A stretch of DNA of 34,085 nucleotides from Mycobacteriaceae bacterium (GCA_019749805.1 JAIEPH010000059.1:1-34085); one strand, 5' to 3'; positions 23,531-32,426 are shown, counted from the stretch's first letter. The notes: generated from the sequence alone by a model not told the origin. Translations and numbers: made by a program.

Positions 23531-25869
23531 GGGCTCCCTTGTCGAGTGAAAAGCACACCGTCGGCAACGAGCCGATCGGTGTCCTCGGCGCTCAATCCGA
23601 GCACCTCCTGGCAGATCTGGCGGGTGTGCTCCCCCGGCATCGGGGCGGGCCGGAGTTCTGCGGTGGGAATGCCGGTGTACGGCGCGGGTCCCGTCTCGCT
23701 GAGCATCGGCGCATCGAACAACGGATGCGCCATTTCGACGTAGAGCCGCCGGAACGCCACCTGCGCATCGGTGGGTATGTCCACCGCCCGGTTCATCGGT
23801 GCCGCGGGAATACCTGCGGCTTGCAGGATCTCGGCGACCTCCACCTTGTCCTGGGCATGCGTCCACTCCGACACCGCAGTGATGAATGTGGCCCGCTCGT
23901 CGGGAAGTTCACGGCCGATGACCGTCGAGAGCGCCGCACGGTCGGCCTGCGACCGAACAGAGATGACACACCATTCGTCGTCGCCCTCGCACGGATAGAC
24001 GCCGTGGATTGCCTCGTCCTCGGTCACCGACACCCCCGCCGTCCGTGCCGCCTCGGCGACGTATGCGGTGGCGAGCTGGTTGACGGCCGCCTCGGCCTGC
24101 GGAATATGCACGTGCGCACCGGTTCCGGAGTGCTCGCGACGAATCAGGGCGGCCAGAGCCGCGACCGCGGTGAGCCTGGCGGCGACATGGTCGGGGAAGA
24201 TGGTGGTCGCGTCGTAGAAGCTGTCGGGTTCGGCGTCTTGGGAGGTCCAGAGCCAGGTGACACCCGTCGCCGCACGCACCAGCGGGCCGTAGCCCATGCG
24301 GTCGCTCCACGGACCGGTCGCCCCGTATGCACTGCTTTCGGCCAGCACGATGCGTGGATTGACGGCTCGCAGCTGTTCATACGAAAAGCCCAGCGAATCA
24401 AGTGTTCCGGGCTTGAAGTTCGCGAAGACGGCGTCCGATTCCGCAACCAGACGGCGAAAGAGCTCGGCCCCTTCGGGATGCCGCAGGTCGAGGCCGAGAC
24501 TCTGTTCGTTCCGGTGCGTCAACGCCCACGACCGGCTCATCGTCATCCCCGGCGCCGTCTGCCGAAGACCGTCGGGATAGGCGGCGCTTTCGACCTTGAT
24601 CACCTCGGCACCCAGGTCGGCGAAAAGCCGGCCCAGCTCGCCGCCCGCGACGATCACCCCGAGGTCGAGTATGCGCAGGCCGTCGAACGGGCGGCACACG
24701 TCGGCGTCGCGGGCCTCGACGGCCAATGGGCCTGCCGCCCAATCGGGATCGTCGGCCCCTGCCTTGGGCGCGCGGCGCGCCACCCCGGCGTGGTGCCCGT
24801 CGACGACGACGGGGCCCACGGGAACCGTCACCCTCACGTCATCGGAGATCGCGAGTTCGGTCAACGCCCCGACGGCGCGAAAGTGCTCCGATGTCAGGGT
24901 TTCAGCCGCTGTGAGGACCGCGGCCACCGGCACTCCCCGCGCTTGTCCACCGGCAACCAGCGTGTCCATCGTCTGCGACGCGAACAGTTCGGCGATCGCG
25001 GCGTTGAGTTCGCGCGAAGCGGCGTAGCGGGCCGCGATGGTGTCGAAGTCGGGATCGGCGAACTGCTCGGGTTCGCCCAGCCAGCCACGCATTCCGCGCC
25101 ATTGGCGTGCCGACAGCAGGCAGATGCGAACGTGGCCGTCCTTGCACGCGAAGATCGGGTAGATGTGCTGATTGCGCGGTCGGCCCCGCCACAGTTCACC
25201 GGCGGACTTGAGGCCGACGGCAGCCTGGCCCTCCGATCCGAACGGCGGATCGAGCGACTGCAGCACCCCCTCGAACCGCGAGAAGTCGATGTAATCGCCC
25301 CTGCCGTCACGCAATCGGCGGTAGAAGGCGGCCAGCGCTGCCCAGGCAGCCTGCACCGCGGCCGTCCCCGACGCCAGGCCCTCGGGCGGCAGCACCGGCC
25401 TGCCCGTCGTCGGCCCTGTCCGTGAAAGAGCGGTCGACATCGCATACAGCACAGCGTCGGTCGCCTGCCGCGAACTGTATGGACCGGTGGCGCCGAAGTC
25501 GGTGACCGACAACGTCACCAGGTGTCCGAACTGTTCGGCCAGCGCGGCGGCCGATGTTCCGAACGCCGCCGCCGTTCCCGTGCTTCCGCTGTCCACCACG
25601 ATGTCGGCGGTACCGGCCAACTCGACGAGTCGCCTCCGACCGTCGGCGCTGTCCGGGCCGAGCACCGCGCTGCGTTTGTTCGCGTTGTTCATCGCGAACG
25701 CGATACTTTCGCCTGCGATGGAGGGCAACGCGCGACGGGCCGCGGTTCCGTCGCGAAGTTCGATCTTCAAGACGTCAGCGCCCAGGTCCGCAAACAGCCG
25801 GCCGACCCCATCGGAAGACGCGCCGCCCAAGTCCAACACACGCACTGACGCGAGCAATCCACCGCTCAT
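23527..25869 (-). CDS. two-domain CaiB/BaiF (class III) CoA transferase (Rv1866-like)
   Basis: A 780-residue protein made of two complete class III CoA-transferase domains (about 5-365 and 395-775); each begins with a VLDLGG or ILDLGV strand and has the GADVLKIE/GAEVIKVE motif. The first has the expected nucleophile Asp195 in GDYIDFSRFE. In the second, the aligned residue is His588 in AHVHIPQAE, so only one active site looks competent. Length and neighbours match M. tuberculosis Rv1866 (about 778 residues). It would move CoA between acyl groups in a catabolic route. ATGA overlaps join it to the genes on both sides. Confidence 0.9.
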   Translation of the reverse strand: MSGGLLASVRVLDLGGASSDGVGRLFADLGADVLKIELRDGTAARRALPSIAGESIAFAMNNANKRSAVLGPDSADGRRRLVELAGTADIVVDSGSTGTAAAFGTSAAALAEQFGHLVTLSVTDFGATGPYSSRQATDAVLYAMSTALSRTGPTTGRPVLPPEGLASGTAAVQAAWAALAAFYRRLRDGRGDYIDFSRFEGVLQSLDPPFGSEGQAAVGLKSAGELWRGRPRNQHIYPIFACKDGHVRICLLSARQWRGMRGWLGEPEQFADPDFDTIAARYAASRELNAAIAELFASQTMDTLVAGGQARGVPVAAVLTAAETLTSEHFRAVGALTELAISDDVRVTVPVGPVVVDGHHAGVARRAPKAGADDPDWAAGPLAVEARDADVCRPFDGLRILDLGVIVAGGELGRLFADLGAEVIKVESAAYPDGLRQTAPGMTMSRSWALTHRNEQSLGLDLRHPEGAELFRRLVAESDAVFANFKPGTLDSLGFSYEQLRAVNPRIVLAESSAYGATGPWSDRMGYGPLVRAATGVTWLWTSQDAEPDSFYDATTIFPDHVAARLTAVAALAALIRREHSGTGAHVHIPQAEAAVNQLATAYVAEAARTAGVSVTEDEAIHGVYPCEGDDEWCVISVRSQADRAALSTVIGRELPDERATFITAVSEWTHAQDKVEVAEILQAAGIPAAPMNRAVDIPTDAQVAFRRLYVEMAHPLFDAPMLSETGPAPYTGIPTAELRPAPMPGEHTRQICQEVLGLSAEDTDRLVADGVLFTRQGSP

Positions 25870-26741
25870 CGGGCCAGCAGCCGTTCGACCCAGTCGAGAT
25901 GGGAGTCGGTCGTGGTGGCGACATAGATCAGGTCGACAAAAGCATCGGGATAACCGTTGTCGGCCAGCACCCCCACGGCATCCGCCACCGACTCCAGGGC
26001 CGTGTCCTCGGCGACGTTGATCCGGACACAGGCGTGGATCGCCGACGGATCACGTCCGGCGGCGCGGGCCGCGTCGTCGATCTTTCTCCGCTGCCAGGCC
26101 AGCATGTCGAGGTTCACCCCGCCCGGCACTTGAACCACCGCCATCCAGCCGTCGGCACGCTCACCCACCCGCTTGAGTCCGGCTGACCTGAACGCACCCA
26201 GGTAGATCGGGGGTCGCGGTTGTTGTACCGGTTTGAGGTTCACCCACGATGCCGGGATGGACCAGCGTTCCCCTTGGTAGGCAACGGGACTGGTTGTCCA
26301 CAGTTGCTCCAGCGCGTCCAGCAGTTCGTCGAGTTGAGCACCGCGACGGCGAAACGGTGCACCTGCGGCCTGGTACTCCTCGGGTGACCAGCCGATGCCG
26401 AAGCCGGGCATCAGGCGTCCGCCGCTGACCACGTCCAGACTGGTGAGTTGCCGGGCCAGCTGCACCGGCGGGTACCACGGGGCCACCAACACGCTGGCCC
26501 CCAGGCGGGCTCGGGTCGTCGCGGTCGCGGCCACCGCCAACGCGATGAACGGGTCGATCCCGGTGCGGAACTGCACGGGGATGGTGTCCTTGCCCGCGTA
26601 TCCGACGGTCGGTTGCACCGCGGCCAGCAGCCGGTCGCCTACCCAGAGGCTGTCGGCGCCGAGTTCCTCGGCCGTCGAGGCGAAGCGGGCCAGCTCGGCG
26701 TAGGCCGCCTCCCCGAATTGCGGCACCGCGAATCCCAGCAC
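25866..26741 (-). CDS. LLM-class F420-dependent oxidoreductase
   Basis: A bacterial-luciferase-like TIM-barrel protein. The visible pattern is GADSLWVGDRLLAAV, TTRARLGASVLVAPW, VSGGRLMPGFGIGWSPEEYQAAGAPFRRRG and RPPIYLGAFRSAGLKRVGERADGWM, typical of mycobacterial F420 members. The start is unresolved: homologous sequence begins at ITLSVVLGFAVPQFG, but that stretch has no ATG, GTG or TTG. The first standard codon inside the domain is GTG 26741, which drops the first strand; an ATT at 26756 would keep it, and the next ATG upstream lies 76 bases inside the phosphoketolase gene. Its stop overlaps the CoA-transferase ATG. Confidence 0.82.
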   Translation of the reverse strand: MLGFAVPQFGEAAYAELARFASTAEELGADSLWVGDRLLAAVQPTVGYAGKDTIPVQFRTGIDPFIALAVAATATTRARLGASVLVAPWYPPVQLARQLTSLDVVSGGRLMPGFGIGWSPEEYQAAGAPFRRRGAQLDELLDALEQLWTTSPVAYQGERWSIPASWVNLKPVQQPRPPIYLGAFRSAGLKRVGERADGWMAVVQVPGGVNLDMLAWQRRKIDDAARAAGRDPSAIHACVRINVAEDTALESVADAVGVLADNGYPDAFVDLIYVATTTDSHLDWVERLLAR

Positions 26742-26770
26742 GACCGACAGGGTAATGCGTGCATTCGCGA

Positions 26771-29236
26771 CTACTCGTTGTCGCCTCCGGTCGACGAGGT
26801 CGCATCGAGGTTCGACTGCCCGGCCAGCCCGCGCGCGTCGGGCCACACCCAGTCGCGCACCTCCGGCAGATCATCGCCGTGCTCACGGGTGTATTCGCGG
26901 GCGGTGATCCGCATGTCGACCATTCGCTGACGCAGCGTCGCACACCGCGACTGCAGGGATGGCACGCGGTCGATCACGTCCATCACCAGGTGGAACCGAT
27001 CGAGGTCGTTGAGCATGACCATGTCGAAGGGGGTCGTGGTTGTCCCTTCTTCCTTGTAGCCGCGCACATGCACGTTGTTCGCGCCGTCACGGCGATAGAT
27101 GAGCCGGTGGATCAGCCACGGATAACCGTGATAGGCGAAAATCACCGGCTTGTCCCGAGTGAAGATCCCGTCGAATGCGCGGTTGGACAGACCATGCGGG
27201 TGCTCGGTGTCGTCCTGCAGGCGCATCAGGTCAACGACGTTGACGAAGCGCACCTTCAGGTCCGGCAGGTGTTGTCTGAGAATGTCGACCGCCGCGAGAC
27301 CCTCGAGCGTCGGCACGTCGCCGGCGGTCGCGATCACGACGTCGGGGTCCGTGCCGAGTTCCTCTGTGCCCGCCCATTCCCAGATGCCCAGTCCCCTGGT
27401 GCAGTGCGCGATCGCCTCGTCCATGGTGAGGAAGTTGGGGTGGGGCTGCTTGCCCGCCACCACCACATTGACATACTGCCGGGAACGCAGGCAGTGGTCG
27501 TAGGTGGACAACAGGGTGTTCGCGTCCGGCGGCAGGTACACCCGCACTATCTCGGCTTTCTTGTTGACCACGTGGTCGATGAAGCCGGGGTCCTGATGAC
27601 TGAAGCCGTTGTGGTCCTGTCGCCAAACATGGCTCGACAGAAGGTAATTCAGGCTCGCGATGGGCCGGCGCCAGGGTATGTGGTTGGTGACCTTGAGCCA
27701 CTTCGCGTGCTGGTTGACCATCGAATCGACGATGTGGATGAAGGCTTCGTAGCAGTTGAACAGACCGTGTCGGCCGGTCAGCAGGTATCCCTCGAGCCAG
27801 CCCTGGCACTGGTGTTCGGACAACATCTCGACGACGCGTCCGGCGCGGGCGAGATGCTCGTCCACCTCCGGACCGACGAAGTCGGCGTTCCACTGTTTGG
27901 CGGTCGTATCGAATACGGCCTGGAGACGGTTCGACGCGGTCTCATCGGGGCCGAAGATCCGGAAGTTGTCAGGGTTCAGCCGAATCACTTCCGTCAGCCA
28001 CTCACCGAGCACCTTGGTCGCCTCGGCGATGGTCGCACCGGGGGCCGGCACGTCCACGCTGAACTTCCGGAAGTCAGGAAGTCGCAGATCCTTCAACAAC
28101 ATTCCACCGTTGGCGTGTGGATTGTCACTCATTCGCAGCGTGCCTGCGGGCGCGAGTTCGGCGATGGCGGAACGGAGTTTGCCGTCCTCGTCGAACAGCT
28201 CATCGGGCCGGTACGAACCCAACCAGTCGGCGAGCACCTGCAGATGCTCGGGAGTGTCGCGGGCGCTGGCCAAGGGAACCTGGTGTGCGCGCCAGGATCC
28301 CGTGGTCTTCTTTCCGTCGATGTAGTCGGGTCCCGTCCACCCCTTGGGTGTGCGGAAGACGATCATCGGCCACGCCGGCCGCCGCTCGTCACGCTGAGAA
28401 GCCTTGGCCTTGATGTCCGAGATCTCGTTGAGCACCTCGTCGAGCAACGACGCGAACCGCCGGTGAACGTCGGCGATGTCGTCGTCCTCGGTCGCCTCGA
28501 AGAAGTACGGATGGTGCCCGTAGCCGATCATCAGGCTACGAAGTTCGTCCTGAGATATGCGGGCCAGAACCGTCGGATTCGCAATCTTGTACCCGTTGAG
28601 ATGCAGGATCGGCAGCACCACACCGTCTTTGGCGGGGTTGACGAACTTGTTCGAATGCCAACTCGTCGCCAGGGCCCCGGTCTCGGCCTCACCGTCCCCG
28701 ACGACGGCGGCGACCAGCAGATCCGGGTTGTCGAACGCCGCGCCATAGGCGTGCGACAGCGCATACCCGAGTTCCCCACCCTCGTGGATTGAGCCCGGCG
28801 TTTCAGGTGCGACGTGCGACGGGATGCCGCCGGGGAAGGAGAACTGGCGGAACAACCGCCGAATGCCCTCGGTGTCCTGCGTGATATCGGAGTACACCTC
28901 CGAGTAGGTGCCGTCGAGGTAGGCGTTGGCAACCAGTCCGGGGCCGCCGTGACCGGGCCCGGTGACGTACAGGGTCGACTGCTCGCGCTCCTTGATGACC
29001 CTGTTGAGATGCGCGTACAAGAAGTTCAGACCCGGCGTGGTCCCCCAGTGGCCGAGCAGACGGGGTTTGACGTCGTCGCGGGACAGCGATGTTTTCAGCA
29101 GCGGGTTGGCCAGCAGATAGATCTGGCCTACAGACAGGTAGTTGGCAGCACGCCACCAACCGTCGATTTGGGCGAGCATCTCGTCGCTCAGCGAATGCAG
29201 TTCAGCGGAATGCCAGTTGTGCGCCAGCGTGGTCAT
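26771..29236 (-). CDS. xfp: phosphoketolase
   Basis: An 821-residue thiamine-diphosphate enzyme. Visible family blocks are HWGTTPG (63-69), TGPGHGG (92-98), SIHEGGELGYALSHAYGA, the metal/TPP motif GDGEAETG (180-187), HLNGYKIANPT, GWTGP and, in the C-terminal half, CQGWLEGYLLTGRHG, SLNYLLSSHVWRQDHNGFSHQDPGF and the PPDAN loop. It cleaves xylulose-5-phosphate, and possibly fructose-6-phosphate, with phosphate to acetyl phosphate and a sugar phosphate. AGGAGG lies 8 bases before the ATG at 29236, the strongest ribosome-binding site in the window. No acetate kinase or phosphotransacetylase is adjacent. It heads the minus-strand string with the LLM and CoA-transferase genes. Confidence 0.95.
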   Translation of the reverse strand: MTTLAHNWHSAELHSLSDEMLAQIDGWWRAANYLSVGQIYLLANPLLKTSLSRDDVKPRLLGHWGTTPGLNFLYAHLNRVIKEREQSTLYVTGPGHGGPGLVANAYLDGTYSEVYSDITQDTEGIRRLFRQFSFPGGIPSHVAPETPGSIHEGGELGYALSHAYGAAFDNPDLLVAAVVGDGEAETGALATSWHSNKFVNPAKDGVVLPILHLNGYKIANPTVLARISQDELRSLMIGYGHHPYFFEATEDDDIADVHRRFASLLDEVLNEISDIKAKASQRDERRPAWPMIVFRTPKGWTGPDYIDGKKTTGSWRAHQVPLASARDTPEHLQVLADWLGSYRPDELFDEDGKLRSAIAELAPAGTLRMSDNPHANGGMLLKDLRLPDFRKFSVDVPAPGATIAEATKVLGEWLTEVIRLNPDNFRIFGPDETASNRLQAVFDTTAKQWNADFVGPEVDEHLARAGRVVEMLSEHQCQGWLEGYLLTGRHGLFNCYEAFIHIVDSMVNQHAKWLKVTNHIPWRRPIASLNYLLSSHVWRQDHNGFSHQDPGFIDHVVNKKAEIVRVYLPPDANTLLSTYDHCLRSRQYVNVVVAGKQPHPNFLTMDEAIAHCTRGLGIWEWAGTEELGTDPDVVIATAGDVPTLEGLAAVDILRQHLPDLKVRFVNVVDLMRLQDDTEHPHGLSNRAFDGIFTRDKPVIFAYHGYPWLIHRLIYRRDGANNVHVRGYKEEGTTTTPFDMVMLNDLDRFHLVMDVIDRVPSLQSRCATLRQRMVDMRITAREYTREHGDDLPEVRDWVWPDARGLAGQSNLDATSSTGGDNE

Positions 29237-29409
29237 CGCACGGTCCTCCTGTGGCGTAGCGGTCGGTTTCCAATACCCATCAAACGCCTGCAGATCACGG
29301 TGTGCCCGACGAGCGAGACTTGTTCACCGCCCGGCTACCAACACTCCCGCGCGGATGTCCTCCATAGTCAGGAGTCTTGCTGTCTCAGCAGGCACACAGC
29401 GAATACCGG

Positions 29410-29415
29410 TAGAAT
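29410..29415 (+). promoter_or_regulatory. -10 element for a probable leaderless CPBP transcript
   Basis: TAGAAT fits the TANNNT mycobacterial -10 and ends 8 bases before the GTG start at 29424. The spacing implies a transcript that begins at or next to the start codon. No Shine-Dalgarno is present, consistent with leaderless translation. Confidence 0.5.
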
Positions 29416-29423
29416 CGCCCATC

Positions 29424-30188
29424 GTGTCCGATCAAGCCGTGGTAGCCGAGCAGCCGCACCCGCTGATCGAACAGTTGTCCGCGATTCATCATTTTCGGAT
29501 CTACGCGGACATCGCCGTGGTAGTCGTGGTGCTCGCACTCACCAACCTGATAGCGCATTTCACCACCCCGTGGGCCAGCATCGCGACGGTGCCCGCGGCC
29601 GCCGTCGGACTGCTGCTACTTGTGCGGTCCCGCGGTCTGAGGTGGACCGAGCTGGGCCTGGGCAGGGAACACTGGAAAACAGGCGCGGGTTATGCGCTGG
29701 CCGCTGTCGCGCTGGTGCTCTCGGTGATCGCGATCGGCGCACTGCTGCCGTGGACGCGGCCGATGTTCATGAACAACAACTACGCGACGATCTCGGGCGC
29801 GTTGATCGCATCGATGATCATCATTCCGCTACAGACGGTCATCCCCGAAGAGTTGGCGTTTCGCGGCGTACTGCACGGCGCACTGGACCGCGCCTGGGGC
29901 TGGCGCGGCGTCGCCGCGGCCGGCTCACTGCTCTTCGGCCTGTGGCACATCGCGACCTCATTCGGTTTGACCAGCAGTAACGTTGGCTTCACGCGCCTGT
30001 TCGGCGGCGGCGTGCTGGGTACGGTCGCCGGCGTGATTCTCGCGGTGGCGGCGACCGCCTTCGCCGGGTTCGTGTTCACCTGGCTGCGGCGGCGCAGTGG
30101 AAGCCTGATCGCGCCGATCGCTTTGCACTGGTCGCTCAACGGTTTGGGCGCGCTCGCCGCCGCTCTGGTGTGGCATCTGTCGACCTGA
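29424..30188 (+). CDS. CPBP-family intramembrane metalloprotease
   Basis: A 254-residue membrane protein with about seven hydrophobic segments. The CPBP/CAAX-protease motifs are present: motif 1 PEELAFRG (Glu142, Glu143, Arg147), motif 2 LFGLWH (His175), and motif 3 ALHWSLN (His235, Asn239). Together these form the glutamate/histidine active site inside the membrane. Roles of bacterial members include peptide processing and self-immunity; no bacteriocin-like gene is nearby. The GTG at 29424 is chosen because the -10 at 29410 precedes it and the frame upstream has no membrane-protein character. It is divergent from phosphoketolase and convergent with the CGNR gene, 15 bases apart. Confidence 0.87.
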   Translation: MSDQAVVAEQPHPLIEQLSAIHHFRIYADIAVVVVVLALTNLIAHFTTPWASIATVPAAAVGLLLLVRSRGLRWTELGLGREHWKTGAGYALAAVALVLSVIAIGALLPWTRPMFMNNNYATISGALIASMIIIPLQTVIPEELAFRGVLHGALDRAWGWRGVAAAGSLLFGLWHIATSFGLTSSNVGFTRLFGGGVLGTVAGVILAVAATAFAGFVFTWLRRRSGSLIAPIALHWSLNGLGALAAALVWHLST

Positions 30189-30203
30189 CTGACGGCTCGC
30201 TGG

Positions 30204-30842
30204 TCAGCGATTAACCTTTCTGCGCCGTGCCCTGAACTCGCGGTTCTTGAGCTTGTTGCCGCACGCGGACATCTCGCACCAGGTGCCACCGTGGTTGCGG
30301 GATCTGTCGTAGAACGCCCACCGGCATTCGTCGTTCGCACAGACCTTCAGGCGTGCCCAACTGCCGTCGAGCTGTGCGTCGCGGATGATCAACACCAGGC
30401 CGACCAGGCGCTCGGCCACGGAATCGCCGACGGCGGCGAGTCGTACCAGCCCGTCGGCATCGAACTCCGCGCGAGCGGCACCGCCGGCGGCCACCGCACG
30501 AAGTGGCGCAAGCGCCGCTTCGGCCGGCGAGGGCCCATCGCCATTGCGTATCAACAGGGCGCGCAGCGCCTCACGGACATCGCGCAGCAGCTGTAGATCC
30601 GCGTCATCGAGGGCAGCGTCGGATGCCATCAGCTCGTTGTCGATCAACCATGGCCGGGCATCGTCGAGATCGGCGAGGCGGTCCGGCCCCGAAGGCAGCT
30701 CAACAGTGTTGACCAGCGCCTGAACACGGAGCAGCGGTCCGGGCGCCGGCTTGGACTCCACGTCGGCGAGCCACCGCGTCGGATCGGCATCCACGATTCC
30801 ACAGTATGCCTGCATGACCGGTATATCAACTTGACCGGTCAT
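30204..30842 (-). CDS. CGNR zinc-finger (ABATE-domain) regulator
   Basis: A 212-residue protein: an N-terminal ABATE domain (about 38-155, with VNTVELPSGPDRLADL) and a C-terminal zinc finger with ligands Cys168, Cys173, Cys189 and Cys194. The signature reads CGNK instead of CGNR, and the basic tail (FRARRRKVNR) is kept. Such proteins are presumed stress-responsive transcription regulators. Its 5' end lies in a cluster of GACCGGTCA palindromes: the ATG at 30842 is itself inside one, and an in-frame ATG at 30815 lies inside another, 9 codons later. Because of this, the true start may be 30815. It is divergent from the 30916 gene. Confidence 0.85.
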   Translation of the reverse strand: MTGQVDIPVMQAYCGIVDADPTRWLADVESKPAPGPLLRVQALVNTVELPSGPDRLADLDDARPWLIDNELMASDAALDDADLQLLRDVREALRALLIRNGDGPSPAEAALAPLRAVAAGGAARAEFDADGLVRLAAVGDSVAERLVGLVLIIRDAQLDGSWARLKVCANDECRWAFYDRSRNHGGTWCEMSACGNKLKNREFRARRRKVNR

Positions 30843-30851
30843 GCATGACCG
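30813..30851. promoter_or_regulatory. palindrome cluster, probable operator of the CGNR regulator
   Basis: Within 39 bases there are three copies of ATGACCG or its inverse: ATGACCGGT at 30814, TGACCGGTCA (30832-30841, a perfect palindrome) and CGGTCATGCATGACCG (30836-30851, a perfect 16-base palindrome). The copies are nested, so a dimer could bind in two registers. The block lies at the 5' end of the CGNR gene and about 65 bases before the divergent 30916 gene, an arrangement that suggests autoregulation and control of the neighbour. Confidence 0.6.
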
Positions 30852-30915
30852 TTGTAACGTGTTAGACAGTCACAACGAAAGCGAATGCCGCAAACCGGCG
30901 AAGAGGTAGATATCC

Positions 30916-31407
30916 ATGGCTGACAACAAGATTCCAGCCGATGTTGTTTCCAGTTCCTCCGACGTCCTGCCCGCCAGAGAGGCCGAGGCGCTTCCACGGC
31001 CGTCGCTGTGGTCACGGTTGACTGCGCGACTGAGGGCCGACCGGTACGACCGGCTTCTTGCCGTCGGTGTGCCCGCACCCGAGGGCAGCGCGCTCGCGGC
31101 GCACGAGGCGCGTCTGACGTCGACCGCCGAGCGAGAGGCAATCGCACGGTCGCTGCGTGCGACGGTCGCCGATGCCCGCGGCCGCGGTCCCCTGCTCACG
31201 TCCCGGGTGCCACTGCACGTGCCCAACATCGCCGCGGCCGAGGACGTGATCGACGCGATCACATTGCGATTGCATTCACCGCGGCCGGTGAGCGCGCGCG
31301 GGATGGCGCGGTTGCGCCAGATCCTGGGCGACGGGGCGGGGCCGCTCTATCGCTACGGGCGCGGCGATCTGCGGGGCCGGCTCGGCGCTGCCCTCGCCGC
31401 GCTCTAA
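30916..31407 (+). CDS. conserved hypothetical protein, Arg/Ala-rich
   Basis: A 163-residue soluble protein that I do not recognise. It has no signal peptide or membrane helix. The first 35 residues are polar and probably disordered; after this come basic amphipathic helices (LWSRLTARLRADRYDRLLAVG, EREAIARSLRATVADARGRG) and a central VPLHVPNIAAAEDVIDAITLRLHSP. The basic, helical make-up would allow nucleic-acid contact but no known motif is visible. GAAGAGG precedes the ATG. It is divergent from the CGNR regulator across the palindrome cluster, so it is probably the regulated target. Its stop overlaps the convergent adhA end by 4 bases. Confidence 0.75.
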   Translation: MADNKIPADVVSSSSDVLPAREAEALPRPSLWSRLTARLRADRYDRLLAVGVPAPEGSALAAHEARLTSTAEREAIARSLRATVADARGRGPLLTSRVPLHVPNIAAAEDVIDAITLRLHSPRPVSARGMARLRQILGDGAGPLYRYGRGDLRGRLGAALAAL

Positions 31408-32426
31408 ACCACCAATACCGCGGCGCCCGAAATATGGCCCGCGCCTAGATCGGCAAGCGCATCGGCGGCCTTCTCCAGCGGGTACCGCGGTGTCGTCACC
31501 TCGAGGTGATGACGGCCGGCGAACGCGAGAAATTCGCGGGCGTCGGCGCGGGTGTTCGAGGCCACCGACCGCAACTGGCGTTCCTGGAAAAGATGGCGCT
31601 GATAGTTCAGCGCAGGAATGTCGGACAGGTGAATACCGGCGACGGCCAGCGTGCCGCCGCGATCGAGCGCCTCGAGAGCCGGCAACACCAGATCACCCAC
31701 CGGCGCAAAGAGAATCGCGGAGTCCAGCGCCACCGGCGGACGGTCGGCGGCGCCCTGTACAGACGCGGCGCCCAGTGCCAGTGCCAGTTCCTTCGCCTTC
31801 TCGCCGCGGGTCATCACATGCACCTCGGCGCCCTGTGCGAGCGCCACCTGCGCGGTCAGGTGTGCGCTTCCACCGAACCCGTATATGCCCAGCCTCCCGC
31901 CTTCAGGCAGTTCGGCGCGCAGCAGGGCGCGATAGCCGATGATGCCCGCGCACAGCAGCGGCGCCAGTTCGGCATCGGAATATCGGTCTGGGAGCGGATG
32001 GGCGTAAGCGGCTGGGACAGTTGCGAATTCGGCGTATCCCCCGTCGGCGTCCCATCCCGTGTACCGAGACTCCGGACATAAGTTTTCGTTACCGCTCTGA
32101 CAGAATTTGCATCGGCCACACGTGTGCCGCAGCCACGCGATACCGACTCGATCACCGACCGCGAACTCGCCGCCAGCTGTTCCCGGACCGACTTCGACGA
32201 CTTCGGCGACGACCTCGTGGCCCGGAATCACCCCGACGCGATGCACCGGCAGGTCGCCCTCGGCGACGTGAAGATCGGTGCGGCACACGCCACATGCCCG
32301 CACGGCGACGAGGAGCTCGCCCGGCGCGGGCCGCGGCACATCGGCGGTGACTTTCTGCAACGGTCGACTGCTCATCGGGCCCGGCCGCTGAACTCGCCAT
32401 GCCTTCATCGTTGGGGTGCCCATCAC
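31404..32426 (-). CDS. adhA: zinc-dependent alcohol dehydrogenase (AdhA/Rv1862-like)
   Basis: A 340-residue medium-chain dehydrogenase. Catalytic zinc ligands are Cys48 (ACGVCRTDLH), His70-Glu71 (PGHE) and Cys159. The structural zinc has Cys103, 106, 109 and 117 (CGRCKFCQSGNENLC). The nucleotide-binding turn is GFGGSAH (183-189). It oxidises an alcohol to an aldehyde with NAD(P)+. The order GlsB-like gene then adhA, 12 bases apart, copies M. tuberculosis Rv1861-Rv1862. The GTG at 32426 is used here; ATG at 32423 or 32408 (MKAWRV) are alternatives, the last matching many homologues. Confidence 0.9.
   Translation of the reverse strand: MMGTPTMKAWRVQRPGPMSSRPLQKVTADVPRPAPGELLVAVRACGVCRTDLHVAEGDLPVHRVGVIPGHEVVAEVVEVGPGTAGGEFAVGDRVGIAWLRHTCGRCKFCQSGNENLCPESRYTGWDADGGYAEFATVPAAYAHPLPDRYSDAELAPLLCAGIIGYRALLRAELPEGGRLGIYGFGGSAHLTAQVALAQGAEVHVMTRGEKAKELALALGAASVQGAADRPPVALDSAILFAPVGDLVLPALEALDRGGTLAVAGIHLSDIPALNYQRHLFQERQLRSVASNTRADAREFLAFAGRHHLEVTTPRYPLEKAADALADLGAGHISGAAVLVV

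Noticed and set aside
23539..25425. 628-codon plus-strand open frame
   Set aside because: It is antisense to the two-domain CoA transferase, which has clear motifs in its own frame.
26759..28792. 677-codon plus-strand open frame
   Set aside because: It is antisense to phosphoketolase and carries Val/His-rich shadow sequence.
29237..29423. Riboswitch or RNA gene between phosphoketolase and the CPBP gene
   Set aside because: I found no convincing stem set or known aptamer pattern, only a likely -10 element.
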